This document shows, piece after piece, positions 32,697 to 41,740 of a stretch of DNA of 64,000 nt (positions are counted from its first letter, which is position 1; each line of letters begins with the position of its first letter). The position numbers were made by a program, and so were the translations under genes. Below the pieces are notes generated by a model. The model was not told the DNA's origin. It saw only the letters and a program-made list of their open reading frames with translations, and made no database searches. Source of the stretch: Candidatus Limnocylindria bacterium. GTDB taxonomy: Bacteria > Chloroflexota > Limnocylindria > P2-11E. The DNA lies in NCBI GenBank assembly GCA_036523395.1, contig DATDEH010000046.1:1-64000 (forward strand), in the 5' to 3' direction.

Positions 32697-33629
32697 ATAG
32701 ACCTCTTTCTGGCCGCGGTGATGATCGGCATCACGAATGGCGCGTTCATCGCGCTCATCGCCCTTGGCTACACGCTGGTCTACGGGATCATCGAACTGAT
32801 CAACTTCGCGCACGGCGATCTGTTCATGCTCGGCACGTTCGTCTGCCTCAGCACGCTCACGCTTCTCGGCTTCAGCACCGAGGTCGGGATCAGCGGGACG
32901 CCGTGGCTCGCTCTTCTCCTGGCGATGGTCGCCGCGATGGCCTTCTGCGGGATCCTCAATGTGCTGGCGGAGCGGATCGCGTACCGCCCGCTCCGTCGTG
33001 CCCCCCGTCTCGCGCCCCTCATCTCGGCGATCGGCGTGTCGTTCATCTTCGTCAACATCGGCCTCTTCTGGCAGGGCCCGACCCCCCGGCGCTTCCCCGA
33101 CCTCCTTCCGCAGTACGACGTTGTAAGCCAGTTCTTCGGACTGACGTCGCTGGTGCGCTTCACGTTCAAGGACTTCTTCGTCCTGGCGCTCGCGATCCCG
33201 CTGATGCTGGGGCTGGCGTGGGTGATCCGCAGCACGCGGATGGGGAAGGCCATGCGAGCGGTGGCGCAGGACAGCGAGATGGCACAGCAAATGGGCATCG
33301 ATGTGAACCGCGTCATCGCGTTCACGTTCCTGCTCGGCGGCATCCTCGCCGGTGCGGCGTCTCTCATGTACGGCCTTTACAACAACAACACCGTGTTCAC
33401 GCTCGGCTTCACCGCTGGCCTCAAGGCCTTCACCGCCGCGGTGCTCGGCGGCATCGGGAACGTGAACGGCGCAGCGCTCGGTGGGTTCGCTCTGGGGCTG
33501 CTTTCCGCACTCACGGTGACGTACTTCGGCGGTCAGTGGGAGAACGTCGGCGTCTTCTCGCTGCTGGTGATCATCCTCGTGTTCAAGCCGACCGGCCTCC
33601 TGGGTCAGGAGACCGGCGAGAAGGCATGA
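32697..33629 (+). CDS. livH: LivH permease, probably with non-canonical ATA start
   Basis: LivH-type permease: GAFIALIALGYTLVYGIIELINFAHGDLFMLG and the C-terminal AFTAAVLGGIGNVNGAALGG block. The first canonical starts are GTG 32718 and ATG 32721, but the ribosome site GAGGGAGGG (32683-32691) is about 26 bp away from them. The codons before them, ATA-GAC-CTC-TTT-CTG-GCC-GCG, encode DLFLAA, which aligns with the usual LivH N-terminus, and ATA lies 5 bp from the ribosome site. I therefore place the start at 32697 (310 aa). The stop overlaps livM by ATGA. Confidence 0.9.
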   Translation: MDLFLAAVMIGITNGAFIALIALGYTLVYGIIELINFAHGDLFMLGTFVCLSTLTLLGFSTEVGISGTPWLALLLAMVAAMAFCGILNVLAERIAYRPLRRAPRLAPLISAIGVSFIFVNIGLFWQGPTPRRFPDLLPQYDVVSQFFGLTSLVRFTFKDFFVLALAIPLMLGLAWVIRSTRMGKAMRAVAQDSEMAQQMGIDVNRVIAFTFLLGGILAGAASLMYGLYNNNTVFTLGFTAGLKAFTAAVLGGIGNVNGAALGGFALGLLSALTVTYFGGQWENVGVFSLLVIILVFKPTGLLGQETGEKA

Positions 33630-34807
33630 AGCCCAAGCCTCCCGTCGCCAAGCCGCCGACGCGCGCGCGCTCGACATTGGGCTGGTGGTACACGGCGACC
33701 GGCAGGGCGCGCCAGCAGAAGATGCTGGGAACGATCGTCGGCATCGGCGCGGCGCTGCTGTTCCCCCTCATCAACAACCTGCTCGGACTGGGCTGGGAGG
33801 CGAAGTCCGTCCCGATCACGCTGTTCATCATCCTCGCCCTCGGCCTGAACGTCGTGGTCGGCTTCGCCGGGCTGCTCGACCTGGGGTACGCGGCGTTCTT
33901 CGCGATCGGCGCGTACACGATGGCGTTCTTGACGTCGACAGTCAGCCCGATCCCCTTCGTCCGCGAGGGGAACCACGTGAACTTCTTCCTGGCGATGTTC
34001 ATCAGCGCCGGGGTCGCGGCGGTCTTCGGTGTCCTCCTCGGCGCGCCAACGCTCCGCCTGCGCGGCGACTACCTCGCGATCGTCACGCTCGGCTTCGGCG
34101 AGATCGTGCCACTGGTGATCAAGAACACGCCTGAGATCACCAAGGGCACTCAGGGCATGAACCCGATCGGTTACCCGGAGATCCCGGGCCTGCAGTTCGC
34201 CGTCGACCCGATCCCCTGGTACTACCTGATCGTCGCGGTCCTCATGCTGTCGGTGCTCATCACCGGGCGGCTGCGGACCTCGCGGATCGGCCGCGCCTGG
34301 GCGGCGATGCGCGAGGACGAGGTCGCGGCCGCGTCAATGGGCGTCAATCTGGTCACGACGAAGCTGTTCGCCTTCGCCATGGGCGCGAGCTTCTCCGGAT
34401 TCGCCGGATCGCTCTGGGCCAGCTACCTGCAGGTCATCGCACCCGAGCAGTTCGACTTCTCGGTCTCGATCTTCGTGCTCTGCATGATCATTCTGGGCGG
34501 CCTGGGCAACATCGGAGGCGTCATCGCCGGCGGCCTCATGCTCGGCTTCGTCGATCGCGTGCTCTTCGATTGGATCAACGGTTTCGTGCACGGATTCGGC
34601 AGCGCGATCGGCAATCAGGATCTGGCCATCATGGACGTGAGCCGCTCGCGCCAGCTCATCTTCGGCGTGGCGCTGGTCGTCCTGATGCTCGTTCGGCCGG
34701 AGGGCCTCTTCCCGAGCGCCCGCGTGAGAGCCGAGCTGCACGCTGCGGACGAGGATGAGGTCGCGCTCGAGCAAGAGCGCGCTGTCCTGGTGGACGTCGA
34801 ACGATGA
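33626..34807 (+). CDS. livM: LivM permease
   Basis: 393 residues. ALGLNVVVGFAGLLDLGYAAFFAIGAY and LRLRGDYLAIVTLGFGEIV are the LivM signatures, and GINLVTTKLFAFAMGA-like residues plus LGGLGNIGGVIAGG follow. A basic 30-residue N-terminal tail and an acidic C-terminal tail extend beyond the usual core. Overlaps livH and livG by 4 bp each. Confidence 0.95.
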   Translation: MKPKPPVAKPPTRARSTLGWWYTATGRARQQKMLGTIVGIGAALLFPLINNLLGLGWEAKSVPITLFIILALGLNVVVGFAGLLDLGYAAFFAIGAYTMAFLTSTVSPIPFVREGNHVNFFLAMFISAGVAAVFGVLLGAPTLRLRGDYLAIVTLGFGEIVPLVIKNTPEITKGTQGMNPIGYPEIPGLQFAVDPIPWYYLIVAVLMLSVLITGRLRTSRIGRAWAAMREDEVAAASMGVNLVTTKLFAFAMGASFSGFAGSLWASYLQVIAPEQFDFSVSIFVLCMIILGGLGNIGGVIAGGLMLGFVDRVLFDWINGFVHGFGSAIGNQDLAIMDVSRSRQLIFGVALVVLMLVRPEGLFPSARVRAELHAADEDEVALEQERAVLVDVER

Positions 34808-35580
34808 GCGGGAACGTTCTCGAGGCACGCGCGATCACCAAACAGTTCGGTGGGCTCGTTGCCGTCGGCGGCGTCGATTTCGTGATCCCAGAGGGCTCGA
34901 TCGTGAGCCTCATCGGTCCGAACGGCGCCGGCAAGACGACCTTCTTCAATGTCATCGCCGGCCTGTACCGTCCGACGAGCGGCACGATCATGTTCGGCGG
35001 CGCGAACATCTCCGGTCTACCGCCACACCGCATCACGCGGCTGGGCATCGCGCGCACCTTTCAGAACATCCGGCTGTTCCACAACATGAGTGCGCTCGAG
35101 AACGTCATGGTCGGTCACCATTCGCGCATGAAGGCCACTCCGTTCGAGGCGATCCTGCGGCTGCCAAGAGAGCGGCGCGAGGAGCGCGCGACGCGGGAGC
35201 TCTGCCGCGAGCTGCTGAAGTACGTCGGCCTGGAGGGGCGCGACGACGTGACCGCGAAGAACCTGCCGTACGGCGACCAGCGCCGGCTCGAGATGGCGCG
35301 AGCCCTCGCGACGGAGCCGAAGCTGCTCCTGCTCGACGAGCCGACCGCCGGCATGGACCCGAACGAGACCGGCCGTATGACGCACTTCATCCGGCGGCTG
35401 CGCGACGAGCGCAAGATCACGATCCTGCTCATCGAGCACGACATGAAGGTCGTCATGGGCATCTCGCAGCGGGTCACCGTGCTCGACCACGGCACCAAGA
35501 TCGCCGAGGGGGCGCCGGAAGAGGTGCAGCGCGATCCGCGGGTCATCGAGGCGTATCTCGGAAAGGCGAAGGTCGCCTGA
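34804..35580 (+). CDS. livG: LivG ATPase
   Basis: 258 residues. Walker A GPNGAGKTT, signature LPYGDQRRLEMARAL (the first Ser-Gly of LSGGQ is degenerate, typical for LivG), Walker B LLLLDEPTAGMDP, and H-loop IEHDM. Overlaps livM (ATGA) and livF (TGATG). Confidence 0.97.
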   Translation: MSGNVLEARAITKQFGGLVAVGGVDFVIPEGSIVSLIGPNGAGKTTFFNVIAGLYRPTSGTIMFGGANISGLPPHRITRLGIARTFQNIRLFHNMSALENVMVGHHSRMKATPFEAILRLPRERREERATRELCRELLKYVGLEGRDDVTAKNLPYGDQRRLEMARALATEPKLLLLDEPTAGMDPNETGRMTHFIRRLRDERKITILLIEHDMKVVMGISQRVTVLDHGTKIAEGAPEEVQRDPRVIEAYLGKAKVA

Positions 35581-36296
35581 TGCCCATCCTCGAGGTGCAG
35601 CAGGTCCACACCTACTACGGGAACATCCAGGCGCTCAAGGGGATTTCGCTCACGGTGGAGAAGGGCGAGATCGTCACGCTCATCGGCAGCAACGGCGCCG
35701 GGAAGACCACGACGCTGCGCACGATCGCCGGCGTGCTGCGCCCGCGGAAGGGCACCGTCCGCATGGGCGACCGCGACCTCACCAAGGTGCCCGCGAACGA
35801 GATCGTCCGCCTCGGCCTCGCGCATTCCCCCGAAGGCCGGCGGATCTTCTCCCGCATGTCGGTGAAAGAGAACCTCGAGATGGGTGCCTACGCCCGGAAC
35901 GATCCGCCCGCCGAGCTCGCGAAGGACTTCGAGCGCGTGTACGAGCTCTTCCCGCGCCTCAAGGAGCGCCTCACGCAGCGTGCCGGAACGCTCTCCGGCG
36001 GCGAGCAGCAGATGCTCGCGATCGGACGCGCCCTCATGGCACGACCGACGGTACTGCTGCTCGACGAGCCTTCGATGGGGCTCGCGCCCGTGCTGGTGGA
36101 GCTCGTCTTCAAGACGATCCAGGACATCAACAAGCAGGGCATGACCGTCCTGCTGGTCGAGCAGAACGCGCACATGGCGCTTTCGATCGCGCACCGTGGC
36201 TACGTGCTTCAGACCGGAAAGATCGTCCTCTCGGACAGCGCGAAGAACCTCGCGGCGAACGAGATGGTCCGGAAGGCTTATCTCGGCGAGGAGTAA
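35580..36296 (+). CDS. livF: LivF ATPase
   Basis: 238 residues. Walker A GSNGAGKTT, signature LSGGEQQMLAIGRAL, Walker B VLLLDEPSMGLAP, switch VEQN. AHSPEGRRIFSRMSVKENLEMGA is a LivF hallmark. Start ATG shares its A with the livG stop. Last gene of the liv operon. Confidence 0.97.
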   Translation: MPILEVQQVHTYYGNIQALKGISLTVEKGEIVTLIGSNGAGKTTTLRTIAGVLRPRKGTVRMGDRDLTKVPANEIVRLGLAHSPEGRRIFSRMSVKENLEMGAYARNDPPAELAKDFERVYELFPRLKERLTQRAGTLSGGEQQMLAIGRALMARPTVLLLDEPSMGLAPVLVELVFKTIQDINKQGMTVLLVEQNAHMALSIAHRGYVLQTGKIVLSDSAKNLAANEMVRKAYLGEE

Positions 36297-36318
36297 CCGC
36301 CGCCGCGATACTCAGACC

Positions 36319-37662
36319 ATGTCCATCACCGATCTGAAGGTCCCGAAGGACGTCGAGCGCGTGGTCGAGATGCTGATCGCGGCCGGCCACGCCGCCTATG
36401 TCGTCGGCGGCTGCGTGCGCGACGCGATCCGCGGCGTCGACCCGCAGGATTGGGACGTCGCGACCGATGCGACGCCCGACGAGATCCAGAAGCTGTTCGC
36501 CCGCTCGCTTTACACGAACCGCTTCGGCACGGTCATCGTGCGGTCGGGCGAACACGAGGTCGAGGTCACGACCTACCGGATCGAGGCCGAGTACTCGGAC
36601 CACCGCCGACCCGATCGGGTCGCGTTCACCGACTCGCTCCACGAGGATCTCTCGCGCCGTGACTTCACGATGAACGCAATGGCGTGGCGACCCTCACGCA
36701 ACGGCACGCCCGGTGAGCTCATCGATCCATTCGGGGGCCAGCGCGACCTGGCCGCACGCGTTCTGCGCGCCGTCGGTGATCCGGAGGAGCGCTTCCGCGA
36801 GGACGCGCTGCGAATGCTGCGCGCCGTGCGCTTCGCCACCCTGTTCGAGATGCGCATCGATGACCGCACCGCGGCGGCGATCCGCGCGTGCGCGCCACTG
36901 GTCGAGACGCTCTCAGGAGAGCGCATCAATCAGGAGATGACCAAGATCATGGGCGCGCAGACGCCGTCGGTCGCCTTTCGCATGCTCTCGGATGTCGGCC
37001 TCCTCGCGGTGCTCTGTCCCGAGCTCGAGGAGTGCAAGAAGACCCCGCAGGACAAGGTCGCCGCGCAGGACGTGTTCGAGCACTCGCTCGCGACCGTCGA
37101 CGCGACGCCGGCGAACGACCTCGTGCTGCGCCTGGCCGGTCTCTTCCACGACATCGGGAAGCCGGAGACGTTCGCCGACGGGCATTTTCACCAGCACGAG
37201 TTCGTGGGCGAGTTCAAGGCACGTCAGATCCTGCGGCGCTGGAAGTTCGACAAGGAGACCGTCGCCGAGGTCACCCACCTCATCCGCAACCACATGTTCT
37301 GGTATGAGACGCACTGGACCGACTCGGCCGTCCGGCGCTTCATCCGGAAGATCGGGCTCGACTACATCCCCGCGCTCTTCGCCCTGCGACGTGCTGACAA
37401 CATCGGCAGCGGTGCGCGCTCGCCGCGGATGTACGCGCTCGAGGCGCTCTGGCAACGCGTGCAGGAGCAGATCGCCGCCGCGAACGCGTTCTCGCTGCAC
37501 GACCTCAAGATCGACGGGAACGACATCATGCGCGAGCTTGGTATCCCGCCAAGCCCGGACGTCGGCCGCATCCTGAACGCCCTCTTCGAGCGCGTGCTCG
37601 ACGAGCCCGCCCTCAACACGCGGGAGAAGCTCATCGAGCTCGCCAAGGCGATGCGCGCTTAG
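36319..37662 (+). CDS. cca: CCA tRNA nucleotidyltransferase / poly(A) polymerase family
   Basis: 447 residues from ATG 36319. Head domain GGCVRDAIRGVDPQDWDVATDATPDE holds the GG and D-x-D-type catalytic motif, RRDFTMNAMAW follows, then DPEERFREDALRMLRAVRFA of the neck. A C-terminal HD domain (GLFHDIGKPETF) with phosphohydrolase residues is present. Whether it adds CCA, A only or CC cannot be told here. Transcribed after the liv operon, 22 bp away. Confidence 0.93.
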   Translation: MSITDLKVPKDVERVVEMLIAAGHAAYVVGGCVRDAIRGVDPQDWDVATDATPDEIQKLFARSLYTNRFGTVIVRSGEHEVEVTTYRIEAEYSDHRRPDRVAFTDSLHEDLSRRDFTMNAMAWRPSRNGTPGELIDPFGGQRDLAARVLRAVGDPEERFREDALRMLRAVRFATLFEMRIDDRTAAAIRACAPLVETLSGERINQEMTKIMGAQTPSVAFRMLSDVGLLAVLCPELEECKKTPQDKVAAQDVFEHSLATVDATPANDLVLRLAGLFHDIGKPETFADGHFHQHEFVGEFKARQILRRWKFDKETVAEVTHLIRNHMFWYETHWTDSAVRRFIRKIGLDYIPALFALRRADNIGSGARSPRMYALEALWQRVQEQIAAANAFSLHDLKIDGNDIMRELGIPPSPDVGRILNALFERVLDEPALNTREKLIELAKAMRA

Positions 37663-37666
37663 AGCG

Positions 37667-38152
37667 ATGGCCAACGAGGCGATCGCAGCGGAGATCCTCG
37701 CGATGGCCGACGAGGATCAGCGCCTGCGCAGCGAGGCCTCGGCCAACACGCGGTCATGGGATCCAGAGGTGGACAAGCGGAACGCTCGCCGCATGCGCGA
37801 GATCGTCAGTGAGATCGGCTGGCCGACCACATCGAAAGTCGGTGCTCAGGCCGAGCACGCCGCGTGGCTGCTCTCGCAGCACGCCGAACTCGAGTTCCAG
37901 AAGGAGAGCTTTGCGCTGATGGCGCGCGAGCCGGGGCACGAGGTGTGCGCGCGTCATCTGGCCTATCTCCAGGATCGCATCCGCGTGCGGGAGGGACTCC
38001 CGCAGCGCTTTGGCACTCAGTTGCAGGAAAACGACGGCGGCTGGGAGCCGCTACCGACGCTGGATCCCGAAGACCTTGACGCGCGCCGCCGAGCCGTCGG
38101 CCTCGAGCCGATCGCCGAGTACCTGGACGGCGCGCGCCGGAATCTTCGCTAG
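37667..38152 (+). CDS. DUF6624-like protein
   Basis: 161 residues. IGWPTTSKVGAQAEHAAWLLSQHAELEFQKESFALM and YLQDRIRVREGLPQRFGTQLQ match a family of small soluble proteins of unknown role (DUF6624 type). It starts 4 bp after the cca stop and overlaps the convergent YtxH-like gene by 4 bp. Confidence 0.75.
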   Translation: MANEAIAAEILAMADEDQRLRSEASANTRSWDPEVDKRNARRMREIVSEIGWPTTSKVGAQAEHAAWLLSQHAELEFQKESFALMAREPGHEVCARHLAYLQDRIRVREGLPQRFGTQLQENDGGWEPLPTLDPEDLDARRRAVGLEPIAEYLDGARRNLR

Positions 38153-38544
38153 CTGCTGCTGCGCTCGTACGCGGTCGTCGGCGTCGTGTACGCGCCGCCG
38201 TTGACGCCGCTCGCGCTCTTCGAGGGCTTGACCTGCTCGATCTGGTCCTCGCTCTGACGCTTCATCTTGTCGACCTGCCGCACCAGGCGACGCCGTGTCT
38301 CCTGCCCGGGATACGGTGCCGCGATGAGCGCGATCGCCATACCGACGACAGCGCCGAGCACCAGACCCAGGCCCAGCCATACGATCCCCGGCGTGTCGTC
38401 GCGCCGGCTGATCTCGAGCTTGCTCAGGTCCCGCACCTTGCTCATGTCGGGCATCTTGGCGTCGCTCACAAAGTCCGACGCCCGCTTGCCCGCTTCGCTA
38501 CGGATGTCTTCGAATAGATCCCTCAGATCCTTTGCGTTGACCAT
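38149..38544 (-). CDS. YtxH-like single-TM protein
   Basis: 131 residues from ATG 38544 (GGAGGTG upstream). A helical charged N-terminus (MVNAKDLRDLFEDIRSEAGKRASDFV) leads to one TM helix with a GxxxG pattern (IVWLGLGLVLGAVVGMAIALIAAPYPGQETRRRLV), the YtxH-like layout, then a charged tail. Unknown role, often envelope stress. Confidence 0.78.
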   Translation of the reverse strand: MVNAKDLRDLFEDIRSEAGKRASDFVSDAKMPDMSKVRDLSKLEISRRDDTPGIVWLGLGLVLGAVVGMAIALIAAPYPGQETRRRLVRQVDKMKRQSEDQIEQVKPSKSASGVNGGAYTTPTTAYERSSS

Positions 38545-38596
38545 GAAACACCTCCACGCGGGTACGCCCTCGGGCGCCCAAGGCGATACAGGGCCC

Positions 38597-39701
38597 TTAC
38601 TGAGCAGTCGGTGTGCCACCGGTCGGCTTTGAGAGCGCTGCCTCAATGAATACGTCGATATCGCCGTCGAGGACCCGGGTCGGGTCGCCCACTTCGACGC
38701 CAGTTCGATGGTCTTTCACCAGCGTGTAAGGGTGGAGGACGTAGGAGCGGATCTGACTTCCCCAGTCCGCCGAGCGCATCTCGCCACGCTCGCGTGCCTG
38801 CTCGGCCTCCTGTTCGAGCACGCGCTTCTCCAGAAGCCGCGCCTTGAGGATGCGCATCGCGGTCTCACGGTTCTGCAGCTGCGAGCGCTCGTTCTGGCAA
38901 GACACGACGATGCCGCTCGGAAGATGCGTGATGCGTATCGCGGTCTCCGTCTTGTTGACGTTCTGGCCACCCGCGCCGGTCGCGCGATATGTGTCGATCT
39001 TCAGCTCTTCCGGCCGGATCTCGATCTCGGCATCGTCCTCGACCTGTGGGGTCGGATCCACGAGGGCGAACGAAGTCTGACGTCGTCTCTGGAAATCGAA
39101 CGGCGAGATGCGCACCAGCCGGTGCGTCCCGCGCTCGGTCTTGAGATACCCGTACGCGTACGGCCCTTCCACTGTGATCGTCGCGCTGCGGATGCCTGCT
39201 TCTTCTCCTGGCGTCGACTCGACGATCTCGGCCTTGAAGCCGTGCCGCTCGGCCCAGCGCAGGTACATGCGCACGAGCATCTGCGCCCAGTCCGCGGCGT
39301 CAGTTCCCCCGACGCCGGCGGAGATCGCTACGACCGCATCGCGCTCGTCATACGGTCCGCCGAGCTGCGCTTCGAGGCTCGCCGTGTCGACCTCGGTGGT
39401 GAGCTCCCGCAGTTCGCGCTCGAGGTCCGCGCTGAGCGCCGGGTCTTCGGACATCGACGCCAGCTCCGCGAGGTCTGCGGCGCGCTGGCGGAATGAGTCC
39501 CAGCGCTCGACGCGCGCGCGTATCAGCCCGAGGCGCTTCATGACCTGCTGAGCATGCTTGCGGTCGTTCCAGAGGTCGGACGCGGAGGACTCGACCTCTA
39601 GACGAGCGACCTCGCTACGGAGGGCGGGGAGGTCAAAGGAACACCGCCATGCGGTCGATGCGCTCGCGCAGAGCGGCGAGGGCCGCCGGGTCCAGCGTCA
39701 C
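38597..39701 (-). CDS. prfB: Peptide chain release factor 2 with programmed +1 frameshift
   Basis: Translation starts at GTG 39701 (VTLDPAALAALRERIDRMAVFL, 22 codons) and meets CTT-TGA-C at 39638-39632, the classical RF2 autoregulatory site. After a +1 shift it continues DLPALRSEVARLEVE, giving 367 residues in all, the usual RF2 length. GAGGQNVNKTETAIRITHLPSG contains the GGQ catalytic loop; the SPF-type tripeptide for UGA/UAA recognition lies in RISPFDFQ. Without the shift only a 22-residue peptide is made. An internal ATG at 39541 would miss the N-terminal domain. Confidence 0.95.
39632..39638 (-). promoter_or_regulatory. CTTTGAC programmed frameshift site
   Basis: CTT-TGA-C on the minus strand inside prfB. 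The slow UGA stop in the zero frame and the slippery CTT promote a +1 shift when RF2 is scarce. A GGCGGTG stretch lies a few bases upstream as a weak internal Shine-Dalgarno-like stimulator. Confidence 0.92.
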
Positions 39702-39707
39702 GACGCT

Positions 39708-39905
39708 TCAGCGCTTGCGGGGTCGTTCGAAGGTCGTCGTAACGGGCTGGGCGACGGGGGCCAGCTTGCCCGCGGCGAAACTGACGAAGGTCACGCAGGG
39801 GCAGTAGGTGTTACGCGGGCAGCGAGGGCAGTCGCCATCGCAGTCCAGGGTCGCGCCGTAGGAACACTTGAGGCAGTTGTCCTCGCAGACGATCCACTCT
39901 TTCAT
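39708..39905 (-). CDS. Cysteine-rich small protein (possible zinc or Fe-S binder)
   Basis: 65 residues from ATG 39905 (GGGGAG upstream). Eight cysteines lie in the first 37 residues: WIVCEDNCLKCSYGATLDC, then DGDCPRCPRNTYCPC, a double C-x2/3-C arrangement suited to two metal sites. The C-terminal 28 residues are basic and probably disordered. It ends 6 bp before the prfB start. I do not recognise the family. Confidence 0.7.
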   Translation of the reverse strand: MKEWIVCEDNCLKCSYGATLDCDGDCPRCPRNTYCPCVTFVSFAAGKLAPVAQPVTTTFERPRKR

Positions 39906-39950
39906 GACGCTCCCCACAGGCGGGCTTTGTGCCGCTTTGCGTACGCGAGT

Positions 39951-40790
39951 TTACCGGTCTGACACCCGCTTGAGAAGGGGTTTTTCCCCATTTTGTGCTC
40001 GTCCGTCCCGCGCGAGCCGGCGCGCCCGCCTGGCCAAAATGGGCAGAGTGACCGCTCCAGCGCCCAAATAAAGGAGGCCGAGCACCTGCGCCTGCTGGAG
40101 CCCGCCGAGGAACAGGGGGTCGGTCCGCAGGAAGGACAGAAGGAACCTGCCAGCGCCTAGAAGGAGCAGGTAACCAAGCCAGACCCGGCCCTCGGGCGGC
40201 TGTCCCCGGACGCGGCGCCAATAGAGATACAGGACGAGGAAGATCCCGACCATCAGGAGCCCGTCGTATACGCCGATCGGGTGGACGGACGTGCTCTGAC
40301 CGAGCGTGTTCGGATGCGTGTAGCGCACGCACCAGGGAAGATCCAGACACGGAACGGAGTGGTGCTCACCGTTGACGATGTCGCCGATGCGCCCGATGGC
40401 CTCGCCGAGCGCGATCCCGATCACCGTGATGTCGAACATGAAGCCGACCGGGAGCCGCAGCCACCGCGCGGCCAGATAGCCGGTGATCGTCGACCCGATC
40501 GGCGCGCCCATCGTGCCGATGCCGCCGCTCCAGAACTGGAGCGCTCGGAGAGGATCGTCCGCGTAGAGCGCCGCCCAGTTGTCGGTGACGTGGGCGATGC
40601 GCGCGCCGATGAGACCACCGATGACGACCGCGATCGCGAATGGGTAGACCCGCTCGTCACGCACGAGATAACGCGCGCAGCGGATCGAGACGAAGGCGCC
40701 GACGAGCATGCCGACGAACGCGAAGACCGAGTGCCATGCGATGCGGAAGGACCCGATCGCCAGGTCCGGGTCGAAGGGGAGCTCGATCAG
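39951..40790 (-). CDS. lgt: Prolipoprotein diacylglyceryl transferase, copy 1 (possible CTG start)
   Basis: Lgt core: GGLIGARIAHVTDNW, GAPIGSTITGYLAARW, then AIGRIGDIVNGEHHS (H-Gly-Asn-Gly-Glu-type phosphatidylglycerol site) and TLGQSTSVHPIGVYDGLLMVG. The first canonical start (ATG 40709) would remove TM1. Codons back to a CTG at 40790 encode IELPFDPDLAIGSFRIAWHS, the conserved Lgt N-terminus, also seen in copy 2. That CTG overlaps the TGA of copy 2 as CTGA, and GGGAGC lies upstream. 279 residues with this start. Confidence 0.88.
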   Translation of the reverse strand: MIELPFDPDLAIGSFRIAWHSVFAFVGMLVGAFVSIRCARYLVRDERVYPFAIAVVIGGLIGARIAHVTDNWAALYADDPLRALQFWSGGIGTMGAPIGSTITGYLAARWLRLPVGFMFDITVIGIALGEAIGRIGDIVNGEHHSVPCLDLPWCVRYTHPNTLGQSTSVHPIGVYDGLLMVGIFLVLYLYWRRVRGQPPEGRVWLGYLLLLGAGRFLLSFLRTDPLFLGGLQQAQVLGLLYLGAGAVTLPILARRARRLARDGRAQNGEKPLLKRVSDR

Positions 40791-41575
40791 GTGGCTGCGG
40801 GCTCCCGTGCGCCCTTGAACGTGGTCAACCGGACGATCATCGGGATCGCGGCCGCGAGTACGAACACCGAGATCACCTGGTCCTCGCGAAGGCCGAAGAC
40901 ATATGTGGGGTCAGCGATCCGCAGCGACCCGAGCAGCAGGCGGCCGATCGCGTACCACGCGGCCGAGAGCCAGAAGATGAGTCCATCAGGGAGTCCGCGG
41001 CCGCGCAGCGCGAGCGAACCAACGACGCTGACCAGATTCCAGACAAGGTCGTAGCCGACGACGAGGTGCACCGGGCCTGACTGGCCGAGCGTGTCTGGAT
41101 GCGTGTAGCCGACGCATAGGCCCTGCGGGGGCTCGCACGCGACCGCATGATGCTCGCCGTTGATCACGTCGCCGATCCGCCCGATCGCGAAGCCGAGCGC
41201 GATCCCAGGGGCCGCGGCGTCAGCGCCGAACCCGATCGGGAGCCCGCGTCGGATGCCGACAAAGAGCCCCGAAAGCACACCCCCGATGGCACCACCCCAT
41301 ATCGCGATGCCGCCGGTCCAGATGAGAAGGACCTGGAGCGGATTGGCGAGGTAGTACTGCCACTGGTCGATCACATGAACGATCCGGGCGCCGATGATGC
41401 CGCCGACAACACCCCATGTGGCAACGGCAGTGGCGTCCTCTTCAGAGATGCGTGGCTGGATGAGCCGCAGCGGAAGCCACACGCCGAACAAGATGCCGAC
41501 CGCAGTGAAGATGCCGTGCCACGCGATGGCCACCGGACCGATGTGAACGTTCGGATCGAACGGAATAGTGATCAC
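40787..41575 (-). CDS. lgt: Prolipoprotein diacylglyceryl transferase, copy 2
   Basis: 262 residues, ATG start (MITIPFDPNVHIGPVAIAWHG). GGIIGARIVHVIDQW, GGAIGGVLSGLFVGI, AIGRIGDVINGEHHAV and TLGQSGPVHLVVGYD show all the Lgt blocks. It precedes the divergent copy 1 in the same transcript. Both copies keep the catalytic motifs, so neither looks like a pseudogene. Lgt attaches diacylglycerol to the lipobox cysteine of lipoproteins such as those at 2360, 22359, 30049, 31379 and 63211. Confidence 0.95.
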   Translation of the reverse strand: MITIPFDPNVHIGPVAIAWHGIFTAVGILFGVWLPLRLIQPRISEEDATAVATWGVVGGIIGARIVHVIDQWQYYLANPLQVLLIWTGGIAIWGGAIGGVLSGLFVGIRRGLPIGFGADAAAPGIALGFAIGRIGDVINGEHHAVACEPPQGLCVGYTHPDTLGQSGPVHLVVGYDLVWNLVSVVGSLALRGRGLPDGLIFWLSAAWYAIGRLLLGSLRIADPTYVFGLREDQVISVFVLAAAIPMIVRLTTFKGAREPAAT

Positions 41576-41740
41576 GGCGCTGGTCGCGCTGCGCCGCGGG
41601 TCCTGCCGCGGCTGGGGGTCCTCGCTCGCGAGTTGGCCTCCCCGCCTGTACCGCTCGTTCGCCGTCCCTCTGCCGGCGGGGCCCCTCCACTCTCGCTCGC
41701 GAGAGGCCCCGCTCGCCGCGTCACCCGCGGCGCCGCAGTA

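Noticed and set aside
36196-36318. Extension of the cca frame into livF
   Set aside because: The upstream part overlaps conserved livF codons; the N-terminal homology starts at ATG 36319.
38597-39541. Short prfB starting at ATG 39541
   Set aside because: It would lose the N-terminal domain; the CTTTGAC shift restores full-length RF2 from GTG 39701.
41576-41740. Possible small RNA or gene between lgt and secA
   Set aside because: Only two short CTCGCTCGCGAG direct repeats; no start, hairpin or promoter of note.
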